The position numbers and the translations under genes are program-made. Source: CAYGZL01 sp964354345 (GTDB lineage: Bacteria; Chloroflexota; Anaerolineae; Anaerolineales; UBA4823). From it: 6,157 nt of DNA. Positions 6,072-6,157 of this stretch are shown here, piece after piece (positions within the stretch are counted from its first letter, which is position 1; each line of letters opens with the position of its first letter). Under the pieces are notes generated by a model. That model searched no databases. It was given only the letters and a program-made list of their open reading frames with translations, and was not told the DNA's origin. The DNA lies in assembly GCA_964354345.1 (NCBI GenBank), contig CAYGZL010000136.1:1-6157 (forward strand). Direction: 5' to 3'.

Positions 6072-6157
6072 ATGCAACTGATCAGCGTCAATATTGGTCA
6101 AGAGCGGACGATTCAGATGTTTAAGTCGGCCGGGAAGACCAGTATTTACAAGCTGCC
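6072..6157 (+). CDS. MOSC-domain protein, N-terminal fragment
   Basis: The right edge cuts this gene after 28 codons. The visible start, MQLISVNIGQERTIQ then SAGKTSIYKL, matches the N-terminus of stand-alone MOSC proteins (YiiM-like; the consensus runs roughly M-LISVN-G--R followed by --KTGIYK-P). MOSC domains are related to the C-terminus of molybdenum cofactor sulfurase and, in YiiM/YcbX relatives, act with molybdenum cofactor in reducing N-hydroxylated bases. Whether this copy does so cannot be told from 28 residues. Start: ATG at 6072 fits the family. An in-frame TTG at 6060 has GAGGAG four bases upstream and would add LRNF as the protein's first four residues, and another in-frame TTG lies at 6048, so the true start may be up to 24 bases earlier. 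It is divergent from the cluster and probably unrelated housekeeping. Confidence 0.72.
   Translation, partial: MQLISVNIGQERTIQMFKSAGKTSIYKL

Overview
The window is about 60% G+C in its long genes and reads as one leftward (minus-strand) gene cluster plus the start of a divergent rightward gene. The mix of a TIR-CHAT-STAND protein, a TrkA-N/RyR channel-like protein, a SLOG-type Rossmann protein and a minimal nucleotidyltransferase, with long GC-rich frames, fits a Chloroflexota (Anaerolineae-like) bacterium best. Other lineages rich in these domains (cyanobacteria, actinobacteria) are not excluded. No rRNA, tRNA, CRISPR array or transposase is visible.

Layout from right to left on the minus strand: (1) 5725-5159, an AT-rich gene for a minimal nucleotidyltransferase-fold protein; (2) an 83-bp spacer; (3) 5075-4497, a stand-alone SLOG-like nucleotide-binding protein with a TTG start; (4) 4496-2706, a two-TM channel-like membrane protein with two TrkA-N/RCK-type Rossmann domains and a C-terminal RyR domain; (5) 2703 to beyond the left edge, a very large protein with TIR, CHAT protease and NB-ARC/STAND NTPase domains in that order, open for all 901 codons seen. 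Genes 3, 4 and 5 are packed tightly: the SLOG stop directly abuts the channel ATG (TAG-ATG), and only two bases separate the channel stop from the TIR gene's ATG. They are almost certainly one operon with coupled translation. On the plus strand, from about 6072, begins a MOSC-domain protein cut by the right edge.

The central interpretation is inference. The operon joins an NTPase-regulated sensor carrying a NAD+-processing type TIR domain and a CHAT protease, a predicted nucleotide-ligand-binding SLOG protein, and a membrane channel-like protein whose cytosolic part is Rossmann domains plus RyR. In Thoeris defence a TIR enzyme makes a cyclic-ADP-ribose isomer that a SLOG domain binds. Here the same logic may end in a membrane channel rather than a NADase. 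This would be a plausible undescribed anti-phage or stress-response system, with the CHAT protease as a second output.

The non-coding stretch between the nucleotidyltransferase and MOSC genes (5726-6071) holds weak divergent promoter candidates, a run of degenerate 7-bp repeats and two mutually exclusive hairpins.
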